A stretch of 64,000 nucleotides of DNA, taken from contig JASBNA010000001.1 of assembly GCA_038087015.1 (NCBI GenBank), positions 2,232,001 through 2,296,000 of the forward strand, given 5' to 3'. Shown here one piece after another: positions 1 to 11,055 of the stretch. The notes under the pieces are model-generated. The model made no database searches and had not been told where the DNA came from. It was given only the letters and a program-made list of their open reading frames with translations. Source of the stretch: Cerrena zonata. Its lineage: Eukaryota > Basidiomycota > Agaricomycetes > Polyporales > Cerrenaceae. Position 1 is the stretch's first letter. Each line of letters opens with the position of its first letter. A program made the position numbers and the translations under genes.

Positions 1-927
1 CTCTCCAATTATACATCTTGACCCAAGGACAGTGCGGGCAGGAGACAAAGGTGATTAGCCTATTAGGAATGTTTTTTGGGGTGTGGGGGGTTTTATACAG
101 TCATTTCTCATACATAGTTATAGAGTGCGTAGGTGGGGGAGTGGCAAGCAACCAAATGAATGAGGAACTTGGTAAAAAATGAAGGGGATGGGGGAAATGG
201 ATGGGAGGGTGTGGGTAGAATGACTCAAATGAGAACGAGAACGAGATGAGATGTGACTGGGGACCAAGACTGAGACTGAGACTGAGACCGGAAACAAGAG
301 AATGAGTGCGTGGGGAGGGGACGACCTCTAAGGAAGTCGCCGACTTGCTAAAAAAAATGGGAGAATGGGGGGATGAGACGAAAACCACCACCTGAAACGA
401 CCTACTACAGTATTATACAACACGCAACAACACAAACGCATCCTACAACCATCCACCTTCCAAACGAGACGAGTCCGAAACCATGATTGAGCACGAGAGG
501 GGTAGAGGAACAAGAGGGAGGGCGGACAAAAGCCCCGGCTCGTGTTTTCAAGGTTCGGACGTCGACATCAGCGCGTGAAGGTCTAATTCTGCTTCCGACT
601 TCCACCCCACCACCCCCATGCCGAAAATGTGCGTGCCATCAAAGAGGTTCAGGCATCGGCGAATGGATGGAACGAAAAGAAGAACAAGACCTGCTAACGC
701 TGACAACATGTATGCCATGCAGATTCATAAGAGACTTGATTTAACCAAACCAAGTAGCGTTCTAGAGAAGGAAATGATTCACGAGTGAGCATTTGCATTG
801 CAACGAGAAGAGTGTGACGAGGAACGAAAATAAAATGAATTCAGAAATAGGGAAACCATGCACATACCAGCACGCAACTCATAATCCATAGCCAACTTCC
901 TCCACTTCCATCACCAACACCTTCCCA
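1..927. other. Low-complexity flank downstream of casein kinase 1; no gene recognised
   Basis: Purine-rich, low-complexity DNA. Around 225-290 there is a short run of imperfect repeats (gagaacgagaac, then gactgagactgagactgaga). Open frames on both strands here encode only Ser/Pro/Leu-rich or Arg-rich low-complexity peptides without recognisable domains. It probably holds the 3' untranslated region of the casein kinase gene and intergenic DNA; a gene whose coding part lies to the left of the window cannot be excluded. Confidence 0.5.
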
Positions 928-2406
928 CTATGACTTCCTCATCCCCGCACGCGCTCCTGCATGCCGATGCGCACCAGCTGCTTCCTGAGCAGCAGCATCA
1001 CAGGCTCTGCACGTTTTCTTCCTCCGCGGTCCGCTCACTGACGCTGATCTCTTGCTGCCAGAGGCACTTCTCGAGCTGCTCGTACTTCCACTAGCCCCGC
1101 TGACAACCCAGTCAAATTCCCCGTCGTACTCGATACCCTTCTCGCTCTGCCAAGCTTCTGAATAGTTGTCGCAGACCTTCGTAGTCTGGAAGGTCCCCGA
1201 ATTCGAGTCCGCGTACATACGAGTAGAAGACTTCGAATTCAGAAGGGAGGCCGACGGTGAGGAGAGGTGCTGTTTCGATCTTCTTGTCCCGGATGAGATC
1301 CCATGTCTCTGCAGTGGTCGTGCCTTTGAGTTTCCTCCATGGGAGAGTACCCCTCATGAAGTAGATGAGGAGGTACGCCAGTGATTCTAGATCGTCTCGG
1401 CGAGAGGATTCTATTTTCAAACAGAAAAAAAACAATAATTCATAACCATGTCAACAAAACCAATTCCTTGCCTCTTCACACACTAAGAATCACGGTTTTA
1501 CGTACCTACGCCCATATGCGCGTTCAAACTCGCAAAAAGACTGGTCCCGACCCCATGTTGGTCTGTCTGGGAATATGGAATGTGTTCATTTGTCCTCGAG
1601 TCTCTGTACTTTTTAGCGAGACCAAAGTCGATGATGTTCACAAAGGCAGGTATTCTTGCCAGTTCCGATGACGAAGTTGGCAGGTTTGATGTCGCGATGG
1701 ACAAGGGCGCGGGAGTGAATGTACTCGATACGAGAGATCTACGAATATGGACCAAGGCAGTGGTTAGCGGTTTGGTTCCTCGTTCTATGAGAGGATACAT
1801 CGGAGAAAAGGGAGGATAGAAGACGACGTTGGAATGACCGGGGGAAGCAGTGCCAAGTATAGACGCCGTATGTTTGGGTCCCGCATACCAATATACGCCA
1901 CTCGGGCGGCCCAACGCGTCGAGGAGAAAGAAAGACTCACGAGTTGGTCTGCGAGCATGAGAACGGTCTTGAGGGAGAAGAAGCGATTGCACATTCTGAA
2001 GAGGTCTTCGAGCGAAGAGCCTAGAAGATCGATGACCATGACATTGTAGTCGCCTTGCTTGCCCGAGTACATGATCCAGGGGACACCGGGACCCCCCATG
2101 AGGGTCTTGTAGATCTTTGATTCTTGCTTGAGGGGAGAAGTAAGTGAAGGCCGACTGAGAGCGGGTTCGAGTTTGATTGCGACTTCTTTGCCTGCGATTG
2201 TATGTACGCCTTGAAAGACGGTGCCTTTAGAAGGGAGAGAAGGGGTTCATTGAGTTCGAGCGACCAGGGATGGCAGGAGGTAAGACGGGTAGAAGGAGCA
2301 TATGGAACATATGGGGTATGAGTGAAACGGAAAAAGACATACCACAACCACCCATTGCGATTTCCTCCTCGAGCCTATACTTTCCACCGAATGTGAAGGA
2401 GTCCAT
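928..2406 (-). CDS. Casein kinase 1 family Ser/Thr protein kinase
   Basis: Intron-containing CK1 kinase, read from ATG at 2406. It begins [20 protein letters not shown] and continues with the ATP-lysine strand [10 protein letters not shown], the CK1-specific segment [20 protein letters not shown], catalytic loop [14 protein letters not shown] in [14 protein letters not shown] and the CK1 signature [11 protein letters not shown]. The short tail is Ser/Arg/Lys-rich. CK1 enzymes phosphorylate acidic or primed Ser/Thr sites in trafficking, DNA repair and growth control. One intron is 1411-1505. Two single-base breaks disturb the frame: near 1641-1648, between GTGKNTC and VNIIDFG, and near 1131-1133, where REGY must join EYDGEFDW. 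Read without correction the last exon stops at 1112; the conserved frame runs to 928. It is divergent from the PP2C gene. I cannot tell Yck-like from Hhp-like CK1: no C-terminal CC palmitoylation site is visible. Confidence 0.9.
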
Positions 2407-2975
2407 GGTGGACTGGGGAATGGGAGGGGAGGGATATAAATGAAGGTTGGGGACTAGGATGTGATGGCTGCAGGGTGGGCGAGCGAGCGATGGAGCAATG
2501 CAGAGAACGGTGCGCGAGCGAGGAGGGACGCGAGAGATGAAGAAAGGGATGGAATGAAACCGAGGAGGGAAACAAGACGGACGACACTGCAACAATCTCA
2601 CAGAGCAGAGAGCACCACTGTTGGCTTACACGGGCTCAAATGGAACTTGCCGTGCCCCTACCGCGTCTGTCACTCACCGGGTCATGTCACACTTGCGTCA
2701 CTAGTGTTACTCTGTTACGCCACTTGTTACGTCCTGTTACGCCCTCCGGATCCACGCCGGTGCAGCAAATGGGAGAGGGACGCTTCCGGCAGTGTCCGTG
2801 TGCGGGGAGAAGCGGGGAGGGAAAGAGAGCGGATGTAATTGGCTGATGGTCATTCTCGTCTCAACTCCGTCTCTCGATTTCCTCCTCTTTCCCGTCCCAA
2901 GCGCTGCTATTTCTACCCCGCATCTACCCCAGTCCCTTTCTCTCGAGCTCCTCCTGCTCGACGTCGTCTGCGGCG
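2407..2975. promoter_or_regulatory. Divergent intergenic promoter between CK1 and the PP2C gene
   Basis: 569 bp separate the two start codons. The stretch has CT-rich tracts before the PP2C start, around 2880-2960, typical of fungal promoters and 5' leaders. No clear TATA box or coding potential was seen. Confidence 0.4.
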
Positions 2976-5372
2976 ATGAAGACCATCCACAAGAGGCTCT
3001 ACACTGTCCTCCCTCGCCCCCAAGCCGCCGCCGCCTCTTCTACAACCAGAGTGCGCTCAAACTCCGTCTCTTCCTCCTGCTCGTCTGTCTCTTCGTCGTC
3101 CTCGGTCTCGTCCTCTTCCAGAGGCATCCACACCTCTGCTGCCTTTCCCTTCTTTGACTCGCCACCCTAGTCCTCATACCACTGGTGCTCGTCCCCCTTC
3201 CACCAATCTTTCCTCTCCTCCTCGCCAGGCAAAGCTCGAAGTAGAGACCCACACTCCCTATTCTCAGCACCAGAACAACAATGGCTCTCAATCCGGAACT
3301 ACTGGAAACACCAACCAACCTCCTGGTCAATCTCAATCTCAGTCCAACCAACCCCCCTACCCTCTAGCTTTTACTACCGCTCAATCTGACGCTTCATCTT
3401 CATTTTATCCTCATACTAGCACTGCTCATTACAACATCGGCTTCCCGTATCCATTTTACGGCCCCGTCTCGTGGATAGACACAGCCCCGACCGATTTGCT
3501 CGAGTCTACTTACTCGCCCGCAAAGCAAGGCACACGCTACCACCTCGATGTTGGTGCTTATGGAATTCCCAAGCGTGGGGGCGACGTCCGGATAGCGGGT
3601 TGCGATGGACGTGGGGGTTTGCCCTTTGGCGTCTGGGATAGAGATCTTGGTAAAGATCGTTATGCTTCCGTCTTGGTCGGAGAGGATGCGTATTTTGTCA
3701 GGGACAACGCGATGGGTGTTGCTGATGGTGTCGGCGGTTGGTCAAAACTTCATAAGCAAGGTTTGTCTTTTTCCACTTTCTGGGTGTATGCGTGTGAAGT
3801 GCTAACTGGGGATATTTCAAAAATTTGCAAATTTGTGCATTGCAGTCGCGGGGAAAGTAGACGATTCGTCCCCCAGTGCCATGTTTGCACAACATTTGAT
3901 GCATTATTGCTCTGAAGAAGTCGATGCGGCGACTTCCTCCATTCATTCCGAGTACGTCCAAATCACTTTCCCACACGGTTTCGTTATAGTTAGTCCTCGG
4001 TGCTGATATTCACATGCGATCATAGATACTCTTCGTTAGAGGAAGAGCTTGAAGAGGAACTTGAGGATTCATTAGAGGATCTCACAGATGGCCTCGACGT
4101 ACTCATGATCCTCGAACGAGCATACGAGAAAACCATGAAAGCGCATGTCAAGCCCTCAGAATCACCAACACCGTCTACCACCTCTCCGGCATGCGACGGT
4201 CAGAACACTACCCTTGAGCCTTCTAAACCGAATTCGACACACACAGTTACCCCGTCTCAGTCCGCTGAACTCTCATCGTCAACATCTACTCAGTCATCTC
4301 CGTATGAACCCAAACCCTCGGCATCAGTCAAGTCTACATTTACATCGGCATCGGCATCTACGCCTTCACTTTCATCAGAACCAACACCTCTGCGAGAAGG
4401 TTCTGCTACCGCCTTAGTTGCGATCTTAGACCACGCACCAGCCCCAGCACCACTCTCCAACCCATCGAATCGAACACTCCAATCATCAGCCACTGCGTCA
4501 CGAGTTCCGTCATCCTCTTCGTCATTTTTCTACCCTCGTCCTCGTGTCTTTCCCTCCTCTTCGATACCTATGAACCTTGCTGCACATGGTTTAGGAAAGG
4601 GAAATGAGTGGAATGGGAAAGTGAATGGTAATGCTGGTGCGGGGGAAGAGATGAGAGCTGTGATGAGGATAGCACATTTGGGTGATTGTATGGGGATGTT
4701 GATTAGAAAGGACGAGATTGTGTGGAGGACGGAGGAGATGTGGTGGAATGTGAGTACCTATATTATTTATCATCCTATACGGCAATTAAATGAACTCCTT
4801 CGGTTTCGGTCTGGCAGTTTAACACTCCCCTCCAACTAGGTCCTGCATCTCGAACCAAACCCCAAGACGCGAAAGTGTTCACTATCCCAGTACAAGAGGA
4901 TGATATCCTAGTCCTAGCCTCCGATGGATTGAGCGATAACCTCTGGGATGAAGAGATTCTGGACGAAGTCGTCCGTTTTCGAAGGAGCTTCATGGGTTCA
5001 TCATCCTCTACACCCGGTGAGAGAATCCTCGGTCGTCGAACTCTCGCTGGTATGCTTTCCGAAGCACTCTGTTCTCGTGCGAGGAGTGTATCAGAGAGAC
5101 AAGGGAAGAGGAGACATCGACCCCGGAAATCCTCCCCCTCAGCATCCTCATCTTTACCTTCGTCATCGTCGATGTTTGGTGGCGTGAAGCTCTCGTCGAG
5201 TGCCCCTGAGACGATTTTGGAATGTGAAGAAGATGATGAGGTGCCGTTTGCGAGACGGGCGAGAGAGGAGGGGAGGTCGTTTAGTGGTGGTAAGATGGAT
5301 GATATCTCGGTGTTGATTGCTGTGGTTTCGCCCGCGGAGATGCAATCGCCGAATCCTGCCACCAAACGGTGA
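2976..5372 (+). CDS. PTC7-type (SPP2C) mitochondrial PP2C protein phosphatase
   Basis: Metal-dependent Ser/Thr phosphatase of the Ptc7 subgroup. The predicted N-terminus (MKTIHKRLYTVLPRP, then a Ser-rich basic stretch) looks like a mitochondrial presequence. Domain motifs are RYASVLVGEDAYFV, the metal-binding GVADGVGGW, MRIAHLGDCMG, DDILVLASDGLSDNLWD and the final GGKMDDISVLIAVVS. Yeast Ptc7 acts in mitochondria on coenzyme Q biosynthesis (family knowledge). Introns 3761-3845, 3952-4025 and 4750-4817 restore a continuous protein. A further small intron between about 3051 and 3170 is required, but its exact ends are ambiguous. About 140 residues of Ser/Thr/Pro-rich sequence, coded by 4150-4560, interrupt the catalytic domain, which is unusual for the family. 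A second Ser-rich loop lies at 4990-5180. Confidence 0.85.
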
Positions 5373-6086
5373 TCGTTCGTTCGGGATTCTGATTCCCGTC
5401 CCATTCACTTTCTAGCCTTGCATACAACATCCTCTGTTATGTCCTTTACAAAAAAACGTAGGTCCCTAGCTGCTGGTTGATAATTCCAGAAGCTACGACC
5501 TATTGTCCCTATGGTTCCCCTCTCACTCTCACTTTTCATTCTATCTTTATGTCACAATCTCCGCATCACATATGTACCATCACCACTACCCAAGTCTCCC
5601 TCATCTCTATCATCTTCTCTCAGAAACATATACTTTTTTCAGCTACACACTCTACATGATACATTAAACGCCCTGCTTTCCTTCGTTCTGTTTTTTTCAA
5701 CATTCATTCTCGGTCACACCATCTTTTTTGGTCTGGACATTTTTATAGGCTAACTCGCTACTATGCTACTTTTTACACGTTTTTTGTTTGTTTTGGATTT
5801 GGAAAATTGTACTTGTAGATGAGATGGAATTTGTACAACTTATAACGATATGTTTGTTCTGTTTTTTGGAGTTGTGTGAAATGGTTGTTTGATGTTTGAT
5901 AGACTCGAGGTCTCGCTTATTCGAAATGGCCTCAGTACTGCAGGAGTCTTCGAAGCCACGGTATATCAATCTCACTTAGCCGAGACGAACCCTAGCCCAC
6001 ATCGCGAACGTTATTAAAATTTTTCTTGTACCACTCTGGATGCATTAGAACAGAGAACTCAGACTTTCATTTTCGGATTCTTGAAG
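5373..6086. other. Intergenic, AT/CT-rich, no gene seen
   Basis: Pyrimidine-rich sequence follows the PP2C stop codon and is probably its 3' untranslated region. The remainder has short non-conserved frames only. No promoter element stands out before the next ATG. Confidence 0.4.
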
Positions 6087-7226
6087 ATGAATCGCAATAC
6101 CAAGTTGTCAGGATCTGTTAACAGCACCAGTACTGACCGCTATGTCGTGTACATGCCAGGAAATCAATCCCTGCCCTATCCATTTCATCTCCCCAAAGTG
6201 GCAGACGTATTCGATCTCGAGACGCAAATTCGTCAATCTCCAGCATTCAAATCTATAATGGACTCTGAAAATCCGGGTGGGATTCATCTCCTCAAGGTCA
6301 GTCGACTACTTTCTCTTACCCAAATTTTTCGGTGGAATTTTCATATATGTGACCCGGAATGACTTTACTTTTTTGCAGTTTGGGAAGATGGATATTACAA
6401 TGGCGGAGGAAATGCCAAACAATATAAACAAATGGTTTCAAAGGCATCTGGCTGATGCCAGGATGCAACCTTCACGTCTGTTAAGGAAGTACTTCCCGAG
6501 TGGACCTGCCCCAAGGGAGAGTGAGACAATAGATATCATTGCTGTTACTGATAAAAGTATGTATCCGTATTTATTTGCTCTGTTTGTGTACTAACATACT
6601 AGAGGATATCTTTATGATAGTCTTGAATATGTACGCTAGTGAACCCTCTCCTCAAGAATCTGAACCTATTATGAGTAAGTCATCCATGTTTTGTTGTTCT
6701 ACAGTGCGAACTAGACGGGCTATCCCTATCACCATGAATGACCATACCAGTAGGCCCACCCAAGCGAAAGGCACCAAAGCGAGTAGAGAAGGTAGTGGAG
6801 GTAACGTTAAAGCAAGAGCCAATCGACCCTGAGCTGAGAGTAGAAAAGGAGAGGGAAATGTCTCGACAGACTTCGAGGAAGAAGAACTCGCGAGATGAGC
6901 GAGAACAAGAGGAACGCGACCCTGCTACACGAAAACTACCTCCGAAGGTAGGAACAGGTCGTGAAGAAGACCCTATCGAGATTAATGATGATGAAAATGA
7001 CTCGGAAGGGTTGGCCCAGGAGAGTGTGTGGATTAAGACAGCTAGTAAACGGGAGCAGTTTCGTATTCGACGCATCCCTTGCACGTTATGTCGGAAGGGA
7101 GGGTTGCGTTGTCTGGTTCTGGTGGGTAATAGTAAGGTCAAATCGTGTCTTGAGTGTCAGAAAAAGAAGGGGTGTACCACAGAAGCAGGAGAGCCTTTGC
7201 AGAAACGAGTGCGTAACAAAGTCTAA
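6087..7226 (+). CDS. Unknown protein with C-terminal six-cysteine (Zn2Cys6-like) motif, copy 1
   Basis: Four exons give 311 residues when introns 6297-6378, 6557-6602 and 6675-6750 are removed; phases agree throughout. The N-terminal 140 residues form a compact conserved region (YVVYMPGNQSLPYPFHLPK, DVFDLETQIRQS, MDITMAEE, ARMQPSRLLRKYFPSGPAPR). A charged linker contains KQEPIDPE and an acidic EINDDENDSE patch. The C-terminus has cysteines spaced C-x2-C-x6-C-x11-C-x2-C-x5-C (CTLCRKGGLRC ... CLECQKKKGC). This resembles a zinc binuclear cluster but sits at the C-terminus, the reverse of most fungal Zn2Cys6 factors. The same architecture recurs at 9665-10456, so it is a real gene family. Function unknown; nuclear or DNA-associated would be an inference from the motif and basic linker. 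Confidence 0.7.
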
Positions 7227-8420
7227 GCAAATCCTGTGATATTTCTTGTAGCTGAGATGCAGTTGCGACTGCTGTTCATGGAGAACACGCACCTTGATTT
7301 TCCGAGTCGTTCAGTACCTACTTGTAAATGATCAAAAAACATTCGCTATTCATTCGTTTTTCTCCTCGTTGTCGGGGTTGCTAATCTGAACGCTGCGTTG
7401 TTGTTAAAGCAAGGTTAAATTTGAGCATGGTGACTCCGATACTCACCATGGCAGATGTCACCTCCGCTGAATTATCACATTTGTCAACAATGTAACAACC
7501 AAACCACCGAAGCTACTTTTATTTTACTATTAGTCAGTACTAATGGGTTCAATTACATCGAAGTCCTTTCAGTGCAGGAATTGTGGGCACGAGATGCTTA
7601 CTTGTGGCATGACTCGCCGGACGCCTGATACAGTAGTACCTGGTAAACATAGGGACCAAACTCCATCTTGAACAAAAGAAGTCGTATGTGGATATCACTG
7701 GATGGGTGATCCACTCAGGATATACTAGCAGTGCAAGTTATAAAGACGAGATATTATTTATCCTATACCAAGAAACTTGAACGCGCGGAGCACCCATCTG
7801 AACGGTGACAGTCCGGTAATTACAATGTCCGGCTCCCGAGATGTCCTGATGCGTTACGGAATGGACAAATATGGCAAAGGCTTCATGGTATAGCAAAGAC
7901 AAACAAGAAATTTGAGGTAATCATCATTGGCTTCACACTGTTCCGTGATGCTTCCTTGATTGACCTCCGACAGCACGGCCTCGTAATTAGACTTTCTCCC
8001 GCAGGCGCTAAGCTTTAGAATGTGACAATACATAACATTCTGTTGCTAACCGGTATGTCAGGTTTATCGACGCGATAAAATGATGCATTTTGCCATTCCA
8101 TTTTACGTGTTTCATAACTTCAGAAGCACCCATAATACAGCGTGCTGACGGCGTTCTCGTCTTTGGCTAGTCGCCTACCATCGCTTATGGTTATCCTACG
8201 GCTGTCGCAAATCCAGATCAACACGCCTGCAGAAGCGCATTGCAGCTTCCATGACCGTGCAAAACGCCGACGGAGTCTGTAGCGAGGGCTCAGAGCTGTA
8301 TAAAATGGCTCCCAATGTTTTGACTCAGACAGCATTGGCAGTCAGTCAAGTCTTACTCGTCAACGTCCTCACAGTCCTCCTTCAGTTATCCTAATCACCA
8401 CTTCTTACCTTCATTCCAAG
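7227..8420. other. 1.2 kb intergenic region with TATA box for the downstream gene
   Basis: No conserved coding sequence was found on either strand. The region is AT-rich with many stops. Its right end is the promoter of the small secreted/membrane protein gene (see the TATA entry). Confidence 0.5.
8299..8305 (+). promoter_or_regulatory. TATA box (tataaaa)
   Basis: Consensus TATA element 122 bp upstream of the ATG at 8421, followed by a pyrimidine-rich leader. Suggests strong or regulated expression. Confidence 0.6.
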
Positions 8421-9202
8421 ATGATGTTCTCATTCAAGTCTCTTGCTGTTGCTGCCGGCATTGCCTTCGCCGCCATGTCGTCCGTGTGCGCTGCCACTCC
8501 CACTGGGGATGTGACTACCACGACGCAAACGTACACGCAGGAGAAGAGCATTGTCTACGTCCTCGAGAAGACGAAGTACGAGGTTACCCCTGTGGTGGAA
8601 AAATTCCGTAAGTGCAATCCCCCCGTCTGTTATTCAACCAGCTGATGTTTTGTAGACTACATCACGAAGGATAACTGCACTGTGGAGAATGTGACGCCTC
8701 TCGTTGAGGAGCTCAAGGCGGTTTTGACTGTTTCCATTGCAGAGCTCCATGCTCTTGTTGGTGTCGATGTCAATGTGCTGTTGCTCACATCGGCTGGTGT
8801 TAAGGTCACTGTCGCCGTCGTTGCTCAGCTCGTTGCTGATATCCTCATCGTAAGTGTAAAAGATCGCATTGCTGTGTTCCATCCCACTAATAATCGCATT
8901 TACAGCTTGTGTTCGGTGCTCTCAGCTTTGTACTCGGTCTTGCACACGGCGCCGTTTACACCACTCTCTGCTCTCTTTTCGCTGTCGTTGGGTAAGTGAA
9001 TTTACATTCTCGGTGATGGATTGGATACTGATAATTCTGTCATGCCAGTGGTCTCGTTGGTACCATTCTCAGCCTCGTCCTCAGCCTTGTTGGCGGTGTC
9101 CTCGTTGGCCTTGCCGTCGCCATCCATGGACTCATCGGCGAGGTTGTCTCCATCATTGTCGCCCTCGACATCTCTGTCTGCATCAGTCTCTTGGGTCTCT
9201 AA
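8421..9202 (+). CDS. Small secreted/membrane protein, hydrophilic N-half and hydrophobic C-half (SC15-like)
   Basis: Introns 8608-8655, 8850-8905 and 8992-9048 give 206 residues. A signal peptide (MMFSFKSLAVAAGIAFAAMS, cleavage probably after VCAA) is followed by about 80 Thr/Glu/Val-rich hydrophilic residues with one N-glycosylation site in DNCTVENVT. The remaining 100 or so residues are almost entirely Leu/Val/Ile/Gly/Ala (LVFGALSFVLGLAHGAVY, GLVGTILSLVLSLVGGVL) and could form three or four membrane or surface-active helices. Size and this two-half design recall SC15 of Schizophyllum commune, a secreted protein involved in aerial hyphae formation. The assignment rests on architecture only, not on recognised motifs. 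The gene sits between the two copies of the six-cysteine protein. Confidence 0.65.
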
Positions 9203-9664
9203 GAGATCATGTGGACATGACTACGCCACGGCGCATCTTGAACGCCATTCATTCTTTCAAGTATATATACCGTTAGCCGTACATACATTTAATCGAATAA
9301 AGCTTGGTTAATGTCGCTTTCTTACCTTCTGAGATGCTTTGATGTCATGCGAGGGAGACATTGAGTGAGCTTCAACCCGCTGAGATCGGTTCAAGCTAAT
9401 TTAATATTGCGAAGTCCCGATACTAGTGCAGGCCATGACCTAGACTAGTAGTTGCAAGTAGTGGAGTATGGAAGCCATTTCGTGACATCGTGGATCCCGA
9501 GGCACTAATTAGAATGTTAAACGGCCAGTTCGGGTAATATTAATCTCCACACAGTTACCAAGTAATTGTTTCTGTGCAGGTCAACTTACACTCTACCACC
9601 AGATTCGATATTTTATACACTTGGCATCATCTTGTCGAGAGAGAAAAAATGAATCATTGTTTAC
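9203..9664. other. Intergenic, no feature recognised
   Basis: Contains the 3' end of the preceding transcript and AT-rich DNA; nothing else seen. Confidence 0.4.
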
Positions 9665-10456
9665 ATGCTAGGAAAACAATCCTTACCTTACTCATTCCAT
9701 CCCCCAAAGACGTTGGACGTATTTGACCTCGAGATGCAAATTCGTCAGTCTCTAATATTGTGGACGAGAGTCCAGGCGGGGTCCATCTTCTCAAAGTGCG
9801 GTATCGTTCTGAATATACGTCAATTTGAGTAACTCTCCTATGACTTCAGTTTGGTGAAATGGATATTACGATGGCAGAGAAAAGCCTTGAGAATACATCA
9901 AAGTGGGTTCAGAAACATCCTGGTGATGCTAGAATGCAGCCTTCGCGTACGGTGAGGAAATATTTCCCGAATGGACCAGCTCCCAGAGACAGATCAGTAA
10001 CGACAATAACGTTTATCGTCTCACTAAGTATGTACATAAACAGTTCTGATTATACTGCTTCCAGACTCATAAGGATGTTTAGCTCTTGGTACTACGTATA
10101 GACCATCTTCGAGCCCTGACCTCATCCGAGCCAGTAAGCTATCTCCTGTTAGTAGCACACCAAATGTCTAAACATTCCTAATGTCGAGATTAGGTACGGA
10201 ACCATCGCAAGAGCCCAAACGAAACGTCTCAGAGCGGAATGTTGAAGCAAGTGACGGGTCGCTCAGAACTAGAGAAGGAAACTTCGAGGCAAAGTCTGAA
10301 AACAAATTCCGGAACACCCCTTGCTTGACGTGCAGGAAGGGCGAGTTGCACTGTTTGATTCTGGTAGAGGGTAAGACCAGAGTGTGCTTCGAGTGTCAGA
10401 CAAAGAAGAGGAGGTATTGTGTAGGAACACCGGGAGAACCTTCGCGGAGGAAGTAG
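9665..10456 (+). pseudogene. Damaged second copy of the six-cysteine protein
   Basis: Paralogue of the gene at 6087-7226. The same blocks appear in the same order: MLGKQSLPYSFHPPKTLDVF, DLEMQIRQS, then ESPGGVHLLK, FGEMDITMAEKS, DARMQPSRTVRKYFPNGPAP and the C-terminal cysteines CLTCRKGELHC ... CFECQTKKRRYC. The first intron is at the corresponding place (ends ...ttcag before TTTGGTGAAATGG at about 9850). Compared with copy 1 there is a 10-base deletion near 9751-9760, just after QIRQS, which breaks the frame, and about 45 bases are missing at the start, leaving a stop upstream of the first usable ATG. The C-terminal half is open and could still be expressed from another start. Best read as a decaying duplicate; the cause could also be sequence error. 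Confidence 0.6.
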
Positions 10457-11055
10457 GAGTATGTTTGGGCACCAAACATGAGCTTACCACATCACAATAG
10501 ACCGTGACTGTGATGGGCCTCTCATCGACGAGCGTAACCAGAGGTCTATATCAACAGGTCGGTCGGCGGCTCCTGCGAAGGAGCCCATAGGGACCAAAAT
10601 GCCATCCAGGAGTCTGAATGAAGTTGCGAAGGGAGCGTGTGGGCAAGAAGATAACGTCTTCTCAGTAGTCTATACCAACGAATACCGTGAATTCGAGATA
10701 TCGTTCTAATCCCGAGTGAGCCTGGAGTGCTAAGATACACTAGTGACTAAGTCGTTGTACCTCATGTGGGGGTAGTTCGAATCGGTCTTGTTTCTCTGCT
10801 AGACACCATAGCAAGAGGGCCTTTTTTGTAGTTCCGAGTTCTATAAGAAGTGCGATGTATTTTTTTTAGCGAACACCAAAGAGAAACCCGTGTAGAACGA
10901 TGCATGACGAGGCACACCAAATTACCACGAAAGACCAAAAATCTGATATAAGCCGATCCACCTCGAAGAATAGAAGTTGCTACTTCTCGGAGTGGCGGTA
11001 GGTGAACAACAACAACCAATTGGGCGCTTTTCATTTCGGAGTATTGATCCCAACC
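10457..11055. other. Intergenic, no feature recognised
   Basis: No conserved frame was seen. The right end is the promoter and leader of the MRG15-like gene; no TATA box is evident. Confidence 0.4.

Noticed and set aside
101..744. Open frames in the first 750 bp
   Set aside because: Encoded peptides are simple-sequence products of purine-rich DNA.
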